Source: Ignavibacteriota bacterium (GTDB taxonomy: Bacteria > Bacteroidota > Ignavibacteria > Ignavibacteriales > Ignavibacteriaceae). From it: a stretch of 64,000 nucleotides of DNA. The position numbers and the translations under genes were made by a program. Numbering within the stretch: the stretch's first letter is position 1; every line of letters begins with the position of its first letter. Below the pieces are notes generated by a model. That model did no database searches, was not told the origin of the DNA, and saw only the letters and a program-made list of their open reading frames with translations. This document shows, piece by piece, positions 35,014 through 43,979 of the stretch. The stretch covers positions 2,217,001 to 2,281,000 of the forward strand of contig CP053446.1 in the NCBI GenBank assembly GCA_013285405.1. The letters are read 5' to 3'.

Positions 35014-36096
35014 TCAATACTTCATTCTTGGAAGAGTAATAAACGTTCCGGCAACAAAAATTAAGTTAGCAAACCACGCAGTTAAAATAGGATCAAGAGC
35101 GCCGTTTTTTCCAAATGCCTGACTTACTTTCATAAATACAAGATAGATGAAAGCGATTAAAATATTAATTCCAACTTGCACGGCTACTCCACTTTTTCTT
35201 TTGTTTGCGGATATTGGAAGACCAAATAAAACTATTATTACACTTGTCATTGCAAATGCAAAACGTGAGTGATACTCAATCTGGGCTATTGTTGGATTTG
35301 TTCCTGCTCGCTTTTGTGAATCTATCAAATCGGAAAGCTCGCTTAAATTCATCTCAACTGGCTTTTGCTGTTTTTTAGTCAAGTCAATCGGTTTAAAATT
35401 CAGTGTTGGAAGTTTTAAGCTGTCGAAATAGATGGCTGTTTCTGTTTTGTCTGTGAATGACCTTCTAACACCTTTTATTGCAATCCATATTCCATGCAAA
35501 GAATCATATTCAAGTTTCTGTGCATCAATACGTGCAGTCATTTCAGTGAGATCAGCTTCATTAAAATCCTGTATGCTGACTCTGTTTGCCCAATTCATAT
35601 TACTATCAAAGTAAGAAATGCTGACTATTCTCGATTTACTATCCTGAAAATAAATATTGCTGCCTGTAAATGTCATCCCTCTTTTCAGATAGGTTTGCTC
35701 TATGTAAACTTTGGTTTTGTTTGCCATTGGAACAATGTAGCCACCAAAGTATAGAGATATAAAACTAATCAGAAGAGCAGTAACAACGAATGGAGCCATG
35801 AATCGATAGAGACTTACACCACTTGCCCGCATTGCTGTAAGTTCGCTAAGTTGAGATGCTTTTCCCGCTGTGAATAAAGCACCGAACAGCACAGCAACAG
35901 GAGTTATCAGTTTTATTATTTCAGGTGTGAATACTACATAGTAATGAAGAATATTAATCCAGGGTACATTTTGATCGATGAAATCATCGAGGTTTTCCAT
36001 CGCATCAATTACCAGAAAGATCAGAATGAATGCAAGAAGCGCAAAGAATACGGTTTGCAGAAATTGTCTTATTAAATATCTGTCAATGATTTTCAT
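35014..36096 (-). CDS. lptG: LPS export permease, LptF/LptG family (second gene)
   Basis: A 360-aa inner-membrane permease of the YjgP/YjgQ family. The N-terminal MKIIDRYLIRQFLQTVFFALLAF is the standard opening. Three transmembrane helices lie before residue 120 and three after 265, with a periplasmic beta-jellyroll between. Together with the upstream LptF it forms, with LptB2 (not in this window), the ABC transporter that extracts lipopolysaccharide from the inner membrane. It overlaps lptF by 14 bp. The F versus G assignment follows the order and is tentative. Confidence 0.85.
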   Translation of the reverse strand: MKIIDRYLIRQFLQTVFFALLAFILIFLVIDAMENLDDFIDQNVPWINILHYYVVFTPEIIKLITPVAVLFGALFTAGKASQLSELTAMRASGVSLYRFMAPFVVTALLISFISLYFGGYIVPMANKTKVYIEQTYLKRGMTFTGSNIYFQDSKSRIVSISYFDSNMNWANRVSIQDFNEADLTEMTARIDAQKLEYDSLHGIWIAIKGVRRSFTDKTETAIYFDSLKLPTLNFKPIDLTKKQQKPVEMNLSELSDLIDSQKRAGTNPTIAQIEYHSRFAFAMTSVIIVLFGLPISANKRKSGVAVQVGINILIAFIYLVFMKVSQAFGKNGALDPILTAWFANLIFVAGTFITLPRMKY

Positions 36097-37456
36097 TTGG
36101 TTCCTGCTGTAATCGAAAACGTTTTGGAATTAGTTTTTTAAGCAGAGTAAATTTGATAGTTACTGTCTCGCGATTTGTTTTTATTGTGAGAACAATCCCA
36201 AGGAAACCAAGCAGAAAATTTGCAGCCCACATTCCAATAAACGGAGAGAAGAAACCTCTTTCCGCCAGTTTCTCACCGCCAATTAAAAATGCCCAATATA
36301 TCAGGAAGAAGAGCAAACTAATACTTGCTGCAATACCAAAGCCTCCTTTTCTGACCATAACTCCCAATGGCGCACCAATTAAAATAAAAATAATACAAGC
36401 AGCAGGAATCGAGTATTTTTTATAAATCTCAACATCATATTTTTCAATTTCTCTGTTTGTGAATTCAATGCTTTGTGCTTTTGATGTAATATTATTTTTT
36501 GCAGTTCTTATTTTGTCGAGTACTCTTGAATACAACAATTTATTATTTACAATTGGTGATGAGTTGCCGTATGCTGTTATCATTGATGAATCAGTGAAAA
36601 AATATTTGTCGGTTTCATCTGCTAGAAATTTTAACTGTTGTTCTTTCTCCGTTTTAAAATTATCCACAATTGCGTTCATTGTGTCAACTCCAAGTTCTCT
36701 TTCTCCTCTGATTCCACCCTGTGATTGATGAAACGTAAACTGTGATCCGTCCATTACAATTCTGTGTTTCTCAAAAATAAGTTTCCTATATAAACCGGTT
36801 TCTTTAACATCAGCTTCATGGATTTCACCTTCCCATAAATCCATTACAAGATTTTTCTGGTCAGCAGTAAAATAAATTTTTCCTTTAGTAGCCGTTACAA
36901 CATTTATTTTAGAAGGAGTTGTATAATCGTAAATAGTGATGCCACTAAGCTCATTTGTTTTCGAATTAATTGCCCTTACAAGAATCGCATATCTTGAAAC
37001 CTCCTGAGAAAAAAAACCAGGTTCTAATGAGAGAGTTGGTTTTTGCTGTGAGATATCAGACATTAAAATTCTTGCCTGGTGATTTGCATCCGGTAGAACC
37101 TGATCATTAAATAAAAACAGAAGGAAAGCAAGTAAGATACTCGCTAAAAACGGAGCCTTCATCATTTTGTAAAGACTAACACCAGATGATTTCAATATTG
37201 TTATTTCATTGTTCTGAGAAAAATTTCCATAAGCCATTAAAGTTGCAACAAGAGTTGCCATTGGAATTACCAGAACAAGCATCCATGATAAGTTGAAAAC
37301 CACAAGCTTTATTAATAACCATGTATCTAACCCTTTACCCACAAGCCGATCAGCAAATTTCATCATAAACTGAAGAAGGAATATCCCCATCAGAGTAATT
37401 GTTGAAAATACGAATGGAATAAAATGAGCTTTCAGTATATATCTGTATGCAATCAT
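36083..37456 (-). CDS. lptF: LPS export permease, LptF/LptG family (first gene)
   Basis: About 457 aa; I start at the ATG at 37456, since the codon before it is TTG without a ribosome binding site. The YRYILKAHFIPFVFSTI opening, PMATLVATLMAYGNFSQNNEITILKSSG coupling region and C-terminal helices (IFILIGAPLGVMVRKGGFG) are LptF/LptG hallmarks. The periplasmic part is about 80 residues longer than in its partner. It is the first of two overlapping permease genes on the minus strand, divergent from the gene at 37544. Confidence 0.87.
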   Translation of the reverse strand: MIAYRYILKAHFIPFVFSTITLMGIFLLQFMMKFADRLVGKGLDTWLLIKLVVFNLSWMLVLVIPMATLVATLMAYGNFSQNNEITILKSSGVSLYKMMKAPFLASILLAFLLFLFNDQVLPDANHQARILMSDISQQKPTLSLEPGFFSQEVSRYAILVRAINSKTNELSGITIYDYTTPSKINVVTATKGKIYFTADQKNLVMDLWEGEIHEADVKETGLYRKLIFEKHRIVMDGSQFTFHQSQGGIRGERELGVDTMNAIVDNFKTEKEQQLKFLADETDKYFFTDSSMITAYGNSSPIVNNKLLYSRVLDKIRTAKNNITSKAQSIEFTNREIEKYDVEIYKKYSIPAACIIFILIGAPLGVMVRKGGFGIAASISLLFFLIYWAFLIGGEKLAERGFFSPFIGMWAANFLLGFLGIVLTIKTNRETVTIKFTLLKKLIPKRFRLQQEPNENH

Positions 37457-37543
37457 CAAAAGAAAAATAATTAAGCCTGCTTAGTTTAACAAGATAATCA
37501 GTGTGGACTGAAATGATTTGTTGCGTATATTTATTACCCAGAT

Positions 37544-38584
37544 ATGAAAAATTCATTTGTTGTTATTGCTGCTCCATCTTTGGTTCTGATCACCGCTCTG
37601 ATTATTCTTTTATTTTCTATTTCTTTAAATAGAAGTGAAATTCAAATCAGTATTCATCCGGCAGCACATTATCCGCGCTGGCTTGAAGCTAATAATTACA
37701 ATCCAACTCAAACTTCCGGCATTACCTTGTTATTTGAAGATGCAGGAAAAAAAATATTTCTTTTAGCAGATGATATCGGGAAAATTCACAGGTTTGTCAT
37801 AAAAAATGATACTATCTTCAGTTTTACAGAAATAAGGTTCAGTAATGAGTTAAATAACTATCTGGCTGAATTTCCAAAAAAGGATTTTGAAGAAATATTT
37901 TATGATAAGTACACTGATGAAGTATATCTGACAATTGAAGGAAATGGAAAAGCCCACTTACGTTATCATGGAATATATAAAATGAAATTTTTAAATAATG
38001 ATGTTCAGCGGGATACAATTACATCGCTTGAAAAAATTCATTTTGTACCTGAAGCTGAATTTTTCAAAAATCTGCTTCCAAACATTGGGTATGAAGGATT
38101 CACTGCAGACGAAAATTATTTTTATCTTGGTCTGGAAAATATTCAATCCAATGATGGCGAATTTAGCAATAAGACAGCAATCAGGATTGCAGATAAAAAG
38201 TCATTGAAAATTATTAACGAAATCTCAACAGATTCTCTTAATATTTCTACTATTTGTGGACTATATTCGGATAAGAATTACTCACTGTGGGGAATTGACA
38301 GAAATCACAGGAAAGTTTTTAAATTAAAACTGGATGAATATTTTAACATAGTTGATTTAGATTTTTTTGAAATAATAACTGTGGTACCCGGTTATAAAGG
38401 TTTGGAATATACTGGCTCGCTTGAATCAATTACGATTACCTCGGAAAAATTTCTTTTTATGGTGGATGATCCCTGGTATGCTTTCTTTATACCTCCCGGT
38501 GATATTCTCGCGAAACTCGATTCAAACACAGTAAATAATTTTAAAAACTTTATACCCATTATTTATAAGTTTATCATAGAATAA
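37544..38584 (+). CDS. Hypothetical membrane-anchored protein, possible beta-propeller (SdiA-regulated/phytase-esterase-like)
   Basis: A 346-aa protein. One N-terminal hydrophobic segment (about 5-27) should anchor it, with the rest outside the cytoplasm. Repeated strands such as KIFLLADDIGKIHRF, DEVYLTIEGNGKAHLRYHGIY, YEGFTADENYFYLGLEN and GLEYTGSLESITITSEKFLFMVDDP look like blades of a beta-propeller. They recall the 'esterase-like activity of phytase' and SdiA-regulated families, but I see no catalytic signature. The function is unknown. It precedes the M20 dipeptidase by 17 bp. Confidence 0.5.
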   Translation: MKNSFVVIAAPSLVLITALIILLFSISLNRSEIQISIHPAAHYPRWLEANNYNPTQTSGITLLFEDAGKKIFLLADDIGKIHRFVIKNDTIFSFTEIRFSNELNNYLAEFPKKDFEEIFYDKYTDEVYLTIEGNGKAHLRYHGIYKMKFLNNDVQRDTITSLEKIHFVPEAEFFKNLLPNIGYEGFTADENYFYLGLENIQSNDGEFSNKTAIRIADKKSLKIINEISTDSLNISTICGLYSDKNYSLWGIDRNHRKVFKLKLDEYFNIVDLDFFEIITVVPGYKGLEYTGSLESITITSEKFLFMVDDPWYAFFIPPGDILAKLDSNTVNNFKNFIPIIYKFIIE

Positions 38585-38601
38585 AAATAAGGAAAGAACA
38601 A

Positions 38602-39966
38602 ATGGAAAAAGTTGTTGATTATATTAATTCAAACAGACAAAAATATGTCGAAGAGCTAAAGAACTTTTTAAAAATACCAAGCATTAGCACACTTGCTGAA
38701 AACAAAGCAGATATGACTACTGCAGCAAAGTTTGTAGCAGACAGGCTAACTGATGCAGGAATGGAAAACGTGAGAATAATTGAAACCAAAGGTCATCCAT
38801 TAGTTTATGCAGACTGGCTTCATTCACCAGGTAAACCAACTGTACTTATTTATGGTCATTACGATGTTCAGCCCGTTGATCCAATAGATTTGTGGGATTC
38901 ACCTCCCTTTGAACCAACAATTAAAGATGATAAAATTTTTGCCCGAGGTGCAACAGATGATAAAGGACAGATGTATATGCACATTAAAAGTGTGGAGGCA
39001 TATTTCAAAACTGTGGGCAAACTTCCATTGAATGTTAAATTCATTATTGAAGGTGAAGAGGAAATTGGAAGCGGTAATCTCGACAAATTTGTAAATGATA
39101 ACCAGAAGATGCTGCAATGTGATGCGGTTTTAATTTCCGATACCTCTCTCTATGGTCCGGGTATTCCTACTTTAACTTACGGACTCAGAGGATTGTGCTA
39201 TATGGAAGTTATAGTAACCGGTCCAAACAGAGATTTACATTCAGGTACTTTTGGCGGCGGTGTTGATAACCCGATAAATGTTCTCGCTGAAATGATATCT
39301 AAATTAAAAGATAATAATGGAAAGATTAAAATTCCCGGTTTTTATAAAGATGTTGTTAATCTTTCAAAAAAGGAGAGGGAAAATTTTAAGAGATTACCAT
39401 TCTCCGAAAAACAATATGCGAAAACTTTGGGTGTGAAGGAATTAAAAGGTGAAAAAGGTTATACAACGCTTGAACGAGTGTGGGCAAGACCAACATTGGA
39501 TTGTAATGGTATTTTTGGTGGTTTCACCGGTGAAGGTGCTAAGACAGTACTTCCATCCAAAGCAACGGCAAAAATAAGTATGCGGTTAGTTCCTAATCAG
39601 GATCCAAAAAAAATTGCAAAATTATTCAGCTCGTATCTTAAAAAAATTGCACCGAAGACGGTTAAATTAGAAGTTAGCGATCTTCATGGTGCATATCCAA
39701 TCGCTACTTCATTAGATGACAAGGCAACAAAGGCTGCAGCCATTGCTTTATCAAAGGTATTTGAAAAGAAAACTGTATTTATGCGTGAAGGTGGGTCGAT
39801 TCCGATTGTTGTTTCCTTTGCTAAAAAATTAAAAGCATCACCAGTGCTTTTGGGAATGGGACTCAACACTGAAAATCTACACTCACCAAATGAACACTTC
39901 AACCTGAATCATTTTCATTTAGGAATCCTGAGCTCTGCTTTTTTTCTGGATGAGTTTTCAAAGTAA
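38602..39966 (+). CDS. M20-family dipeptidase
   Basis: A 454-aa zinc metallopeptidase of the M20/M25/M40 group. Metal-binding blocks are visible: IYGHYDVQPVDP (His and Asp near 92-100), ARGATDDKGQ (bridging Asp near 126), EGEEEIGSGN (catalytic Glu and ligand near 157) and, near the C-terminus, LHSPNEHF with the last histidine. A dimerisation or lid domain spans about 205-330. No signal peptide is seen, so it acts in the cytoplasm on small peptides or N-acyl amino acids. An AAGGAAAG ribosome binding site precedes the ATG. Confidence 0.9.
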   Translation: MEKVVDYINSNRQKYVEELKNFLKIPSISTLAENKADMTTAAKFVADRLTDAGMENVRIIETKGHPLVYADWLHSPGKPTVLIYGHYDVQPVDPIDLWDSPPFEPTIKDDKIFARGATDDKGQMYMHIKSVEAYFKTVGKLPLNVKFIIEGEEEIGSGNLDKFVNDNQKMLQCDAVLISDTSLYGPGIPTLTYGLRGLCYMEVIVTGPNRDLHSGTFGGGVDNPINVLAEMISKLKDNNGKIKIPGFYKDVVNLSKKERENFKRLPFSEKQYAKTLGVKELKGEKGYTTLERVWARPTLDCNGIFGGFTGEGAKTVLPSKATAKISMRLVPNQDPKKIAKLFSSYLKKIAPKTVKLEVSDLHGAYPIATSLDDKATKAAAIALSKVFEKKTVFMREGGSIPIVVSFAKKLKASPVLLGMGLNTENLHSPNEHFNLNHFHLGILSSAFFLDEFSK

Positions 39967-40183
39967 GTTTTAACGATGAAGTAAATTGTTGCTTCAACAC
40001 GAGGATAAAATCCAATCTGTCTTTATTCTTTTTGAAAGGGTAAACTACGACCTTACACTTATAGATTTTCAAATGCTATAATACTTGAATGGTAAAATTG
40101 ACCTAATCACCACAACTGACTGACTCCTTGCAGATTGATGAATTAATGATTTTTCAAAAGCTTTTTATTAGTTTTTAGTATTG

Positions 40184-40191
40184 TATATTTG
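40184..40191 (+). promoter_or_regulatory. Candidate Bacteroidota-type -7 promoter element upstream of ygfZ
   Basis: TATATTTG matches the TAnnTTTG -7 consensus and lies about 58 bp before the ygfZ start, in the otherwise featureless 283-bp gap after the dipeptidase gene. The -33 box is not convincing. Confidence 0.4.
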
Positions 40192-40249
40192 TAGCACAAA
40201 TTTTGATTTCTAAATTATCCTAATATTAAACCAAATCTGCTAAGTATTG

Positions 40250-41353
40250 ATGATTGTTTCTGACGAAAAAAATTCTTTGTTAATAGAATATCTTGAATCA
40301 AAAGGCTTCGCTTCCTATCAAGTCGATGGATACCGGGTTATTAATCGATTTACCAAATCAGAAGAAGAGTTTGACTCACTATACAACGGCGTTGCATTAA
40401 GAAACATATCTCACCAGGGTATTATTGAACTTAAAGGTAAGGATTCACTGGATCTGGTTCATCGCATTGGAACTAATCGGATAAATGATCTACCCAAAGA
40501 GGGTGTGAGAAAAACGATTTTTACTACTGAAAAAGGGAGAATTATCGGTCTCAGCACTTTAATGAATTTTGATAATTACCAGCTTGTAGTTTGTGATAGA
40601 TCAACTAAATTAAAAGTAATGAGCTGGATCAGAAAATATGTTATCAGTGATGATGTTGAAGTTAATGATGCAAATGCTAAATATAATTTACTTGAGTTAC
40701 GCGGCCCGCAAGCTGAATCATTTGCAACACTTGTTTGTGGAAATGTTGTAAGTGAGATTCAACCAAATTCGTTTAAAATTATTCACACTGAAAATATTCT
40801 TTTTTTCCTGATTAAGATTCCAGCTGAAAAAGGAAAAAACAAATTCTGGTTCCTTGCAGATTTTGAAAATTCAAAACGACTGATCAATTATATGCAGGAA
40901 AATAGAGGTGTGTTTAATTTTAATTTAGTTGGTGAAGAAGTTTTCAATATTTACAGGATCGAATATGGAATACCTGTTTCACCGTTTGAGTTGAATGATG
41001 AAGCCAATCCACTCGAAGCTGGATTGGAAGGCTTGGTTGATTTTAATAAAGGTTGTTACATCGGTCAGGAAGTTATAGCAAGGTTACAGACTTACAATAA
41101 AGTTCAAAGAAAACTTGTTGGACTTAAATTCGGCGAACCACTCGAATTTATTAATGGTCACACATCCATTGAAAGCAACGGAGAAGAAGTAGGAAAGATT
41201 ACATCAATCGCGAATTCACAAAGACTGAAACAGCCAATAGCATTAGCGTATATTCGTAATTCACACTCAACACCCGGGACACAAATACAAATAAAACTTT
41301 CTGATAATAAGACTATAAATTCAGAAGTTCATTCTTTGCCATTTCTAAAATGA
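40250..41353 (+). CDS. ygfZ: YgfZ/GcvT-domain folate-binding protein
   Basis: A 367-aa protein from the ATG at 40250. The signature KGCYIGQEVIARLQTYNKVQRKLVGL near residues 264-290 is the YgfZ motif, with its conserved cysteine. The N-terminal part matches the GcvT aminomethyltransferase fold (YNGVALRNISHQGIIELKGKDS). YgfZ helps repair or assemble certain iron-sulfur enzymes using tetrahydrofolate. It overlaps the adenosyltransferase gene by 4 bp (ATGA), indicating coupled expression. It is distinct from GcvT proper; the glycine cleavage H protein gene is at 51213. Confidence 0.87.
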   Translation: MIVSDEKNSLLIEYLESKGFASYQVDGYRVINRFTKSEEEFDSLYNGVALRNISHQGIIELKGKDSLDLVHRIGTNRINDLPKEGVRKTIFTTEKGRIIGLSTLMNFDNYQLVVCDRSTKLKVMSWIRKYVISDDVEVNDANAKYNLLELRGPQAESFATLVCGNVVSEIQPNSFKIIHTENILFFLIKIPAEKGKNKFWFLADFENSKRLINYMQENRGVFNFNLVGEEVFNIYRIEYGIPVSPFELNDEANPLEAGLEGLVDFNKGCYIGQEVIARLQTYNKVQRKLVGLKFGEPLEFINGHTSIESNGEEVGKITSIANSQRLKQPIALAYIRNSHSTPGTQIQIKLSDNKTINSEVHSLPFLK

Positions 41354-41904
41354 AAATTTACACAAAAACCGGTGACAAGGGTGAAACCGGTTTATTCGGC
41401 GGCGAACGAGTTAGTAAAGATTCACTTCGTATTTCTGCTTATGGTACCATCGATGAATTAAATTCATTTATTGGTTTTGCAATTACAGAAATTCAGGATA
41501 GCGGCGTTAAAGAAAATCTTTCAATAATTCAGGATCATCTTTTTACAATAGGATCTGATTTAGCAACACCTGATACCGAAAAAAATGCCAAACTGAAAAT
41601 TCAACGGACACCGGAATCATTTTATAAAGATATTGAGAAATTAATCGATCACTATGAAGAACAACTTGAAGTGCTTCATCACTTTATTCTTCCTGGTGGT
41701 TCAAAAAGTTCTGCATTACTTCATATTTGCAGAACTGTTTGCAGACGAGCTGAAAGAGAAGTTGTGGCACTAAATAATTCAGTGACTATCGGAGATAATA
41801 TCATTATATTTCTCAACAGATTATCAGATTTGTTTTTTGTTCTGTCACGTTTTGAAAATAAAATCTCGAACCATCCTGATATTATCTGGAATCCAAAATT
41901 GTAA
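41350..41904 (+). CDS. Cob(I)yrinic acid a,c-diamide adenosyltransferase (PduO-type)
   Basis: A 184-aa PduO-family ATP:cob(I)alamin adenosyltransferase. The N-terminal KIYTKTGDKGETGLFGGERVSK forms the ATP-binding loop. GTIDELNSFIGFA supplies conserved structural residues, and RTVCRRAEREVV near 130-140 is the cobalamin and ATP contact helix. It adds the 5'-deoxyadenosyl group to cob(I)alamin, implying use of coenzyme B12. It overlaps ygfZ by 4 bp. The tmRNA gene begins 37 bp after the stop. Confidence 0.93.
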   Translation: MKIYTKTGDKGETGLFGGERVSKDSLRISAYGTIDELNSFIGFAITEIQDSGVKENLSIIQDHLFTIGSDLATPDTEKNAKLKIQRTPESFYKDIEKLIDHYEEQLEVLHHFILPGGSKSSALLHICRTVCRRAEREVVALNNSVTIGDNIIIFLNRLSDLFFVLSRFENKISNHPDIIWNPKL

Positions 41905-41941
41905 TTTTTTGAAATTTGATTTTTGGATTTTGATACTTCAC

Positions 41942-42301
<360 letters not shown>

Positions 42302-42331
42302 GCTTCGTTTTGTCCGAAGGACTCCTTTGGA

Positions 42332-42387
42332 GAGTGAAACGAAAAATGAAGCCTGCAACGGTGAAGTCTATTAAAGACGAAGCCGTG
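42332..42387 (+). repeat. Direct repeat, copy 1 (56 bp)
   Basis: This copy matches 42699-42754 at 53 of 56 positions by eye; its core reads GAAGCCTGCAACGG. It lies 31 bp after the tmRNA 3' end, upstream of the broken GIY-YIG frame. In one frame both copies encode MKPAT-K-SIKDEAV, with substitutions that mostly keep this reading. Confidence 0.85.
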
Positions 42388-42457
42388 CAAAGAGCTAAGA
42401 CAGTGTCACTCAAAACTACGCCCGAGTAAACCGGACAACATAAATGAAGGAGTCAAA

Positions 42458-42700
42458 ATGTAGTACTACGTTTACATTCTTCAAAGTATTAAGTATCCCG
42501 CAAATCATTACACAGGATATACATCCGATTATAAGAAAAGAATTGTTAAGCATAACAACGGGGAGGTTCCACACACATCAAAATATAAACCCTGGAATCT
42601 GCAAACCATCGTAGTATTTACAGAAAAAGAAAAAGCATTAGCATTTGAGAAGTATTTAAAAAGCCATTCCGGAAGAGCGTTTACAAAAAAACACTTCTGA
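42458..42700 (+). pseudogene. GIY-YIG nuclease-superfamily gene with stop at codon 2
   Basis: The reading frame of 80 codons is otherwise complete for a small GIY-YIG domain protein: YYVYILQS, then HYTGYTSDYKKRIVKHNNG, and an end GRAFTKKHF that matches family members of about 80-100 aa. An AAGGAG ribosome binding site sits before the ATG at 42458, but the second codon is TAG (42461-42463). The usual second residue is Tyr or Trp, so a single point change would explain it. No other in-frame start is convincing. It is either a recent pseudogene, a sequencing error or a case of stop read-through. The 3' end runs into the second direct repeat. Confidence 0.75.
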
Positions 42701-42754
42701 GTGCGACGAAAAATGAAGCCTGCAACGGCGAAGTCTATTAAAGACGAAGCCGTG
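42699..42754 (+). repeat. Direct repeat, copy 2 (56 bp)
   Basis: This second copy of the 42332-42387 sequence overlaps the stop codon of the GIY-YIG relic. The two copies bracket the relic with a 367-bp offset. Confidence 0.85.
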
Positions 42755-43163
42755 GAGAAAATAATTTCTGGTTTTGTATGAGAACCATTTCCTGACAGCA
42801 GTAAAGATTACATAAACAAAACTCATCCTAATCCTTCTTTTGCTAAGAGAAGGACTTATCGGTAAACATAACTTTGCACTTTATGTGCTGACAGAAAAAT
42901 AATGGTTGGTTCTTAAATGACAATAATTCTCTCTCTTCTCAAGAGAGAATTTTATGAAAAGGATTACAATACCAAACTCACGAAGTGTCTGCTTTAACCA
43001 ATGGCTGATAAATTTTATAGGATTTGTTACAACAAGAAAATTCAAATAACCACAACAAATCCATAACTCACCGGTAAATAGCTACCATTCATCATCCTGT
43101 AATTGTTATTACTGATTTGATTCTCTAATTTTAAATCAGAAATAAATTTTGTTCGCTAATAAA

Positions 43164-43516
43164 ATGAGCATAACAAATCATACTATTTATCAAACGGAGA
43201 ATTTCGTAAAACGCTTTTCAGTAAAAGCGAAAAAGCTCTGGTTACTAATCGGCTTCGAATCTCTAATCTGGATTATTGGTTTACTTTACCTTGCGTTTAT
43301 TCATTCGCCCGGTGAAACACATTTTACTATTTGTCCTCTTGCTAATCTTGGATTTGAATTTTGTCCGGGATGCGGATTAGGAAATTCAATTTCTTTTCTG
43401 TTCAAAGGGATATAATTTCTTCATTCCGGTCACATCCATTAGGAATTTTTGCACTAATAGTTTTAACTCTCAGAATAATTACAATCATTAAAAATAATTG
43501 GAGGAAATATGCCTAA
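43164..43516 (+). pseudogene. DUF2752 membrane protein gene with a frameshift
   Basis: The first frame (43164-43415) encodes a transmembrane helix and the DUF2752 signature CPLANLGFEFCPGCGLGNS, then stops early after SFLFKGI. Reading on in the -1 frame from about 43404 restores the expected family end: IISSFRSHPLGIFALIVLTLRI, a second membrane helix, and a stop at 43514-43516. That stop overlaps the next gene start by 8 bp, as in an intact operon. Loss of one G from a GGGG run (now AAAGGGATATAA) would explain it. DUF2752 proteins are small membrane proteins of unknown role, often beside TM2 genes as here. A sequence error is possible. Confidence 0.75.
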
Positions 43517-43865
43517 TGTATTTCAATTAATGCCAAGTCTGGAAGCTGATGAAATGGCTTTTGTGCAGATGTTGATAAAAGATATGAACGAAAATCAGGC
43601 TCAGCAGTTTGCTATGTCATATATGTCAAGAAGAAAAGATCCCAGCAACATGTTGATATTTACATTGATAGGATTTCTTGGTATTTCAGGAATCCAAAGA
43701 TTTGTTATAGGTCAGATTGGACTTGGCATTCTATACTTACTTACCGGTGGACTTTGTCTGATCGGAACAATCGTTGACCTGATAAATCATAAGAAGCTTG
43801 CCTTTGAGTACAATACTAAACAAGCTCAGCAGGTGGCAACAATGATGAGAACTTATACTTCTTAA
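43509..43865 (+). CDS. TM2 domain-containing membrane protein
   Basis: A 118-aa protein. The C-terminal half is a TM2 domain: two transmembrane helices (about 48-68 and 72-92) with the motif GISGIQRFVIGQIGLGILYLLTGG and the DRF-like turn replaced by QRF. The N-terminal ~45 residues are soluble and Met/Gln-rich. A GGAGGAAAT ribosome binding site precedes the ATG, and the start overlaps the restored frame of the upstream DUF2752 gene. The function is unknown, but TM2 and DUF2752 genes are frequent neighbours. A terminator follows. Confidence 0.85.
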   Translation: MPNVFQLMPSLEADEMAFVQMLIKDMNENQAQQFAMSYMSRRKDPSNMLIFTLIGFLGISGIQRFVIGQIGLGILYLLTGGLCLIGTIVDLINHKKLAFEYNTKQAQQVATMMRTYTS

Positions 43866-43871
43866 TTTTAT

Positions 43872-43907
43872 GAGGAAGTTGTTGTAGTACGGCTTCCTCT
43901 CTTTTTT
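43872..43907 (+). terminator. Rho-independent terminator
   Basis: The stem GAGGAAG/CTTCCTC (43872-43878 and 43893-43899) is followed by TCTTTTTT. It ends the DUF2752-TM2 unit. Confidence 0.8.
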
Positions 43908-43979
43908 GTTTGATTATAAATCATATCAGCAATTATATTGTTGATTACTACTGGCTCATCGGTTAAATTTCATGACGTA

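Noticed and set aside
42332..42754. Phage attachment (att) sites at tmRNA
   Set aside because: The direct repeats do not copy the tmRNA 3' end itself, and no integrase or phage gene lies nearby.
43390..43420. Programmed -1 frameshift in the DUF2752 gene
   Set aside because: The sequence around the break (TTC AAA GGG ATA) is not a convincing slippery heptamer in the right phase, so a mutation or sequencing error is simpler.
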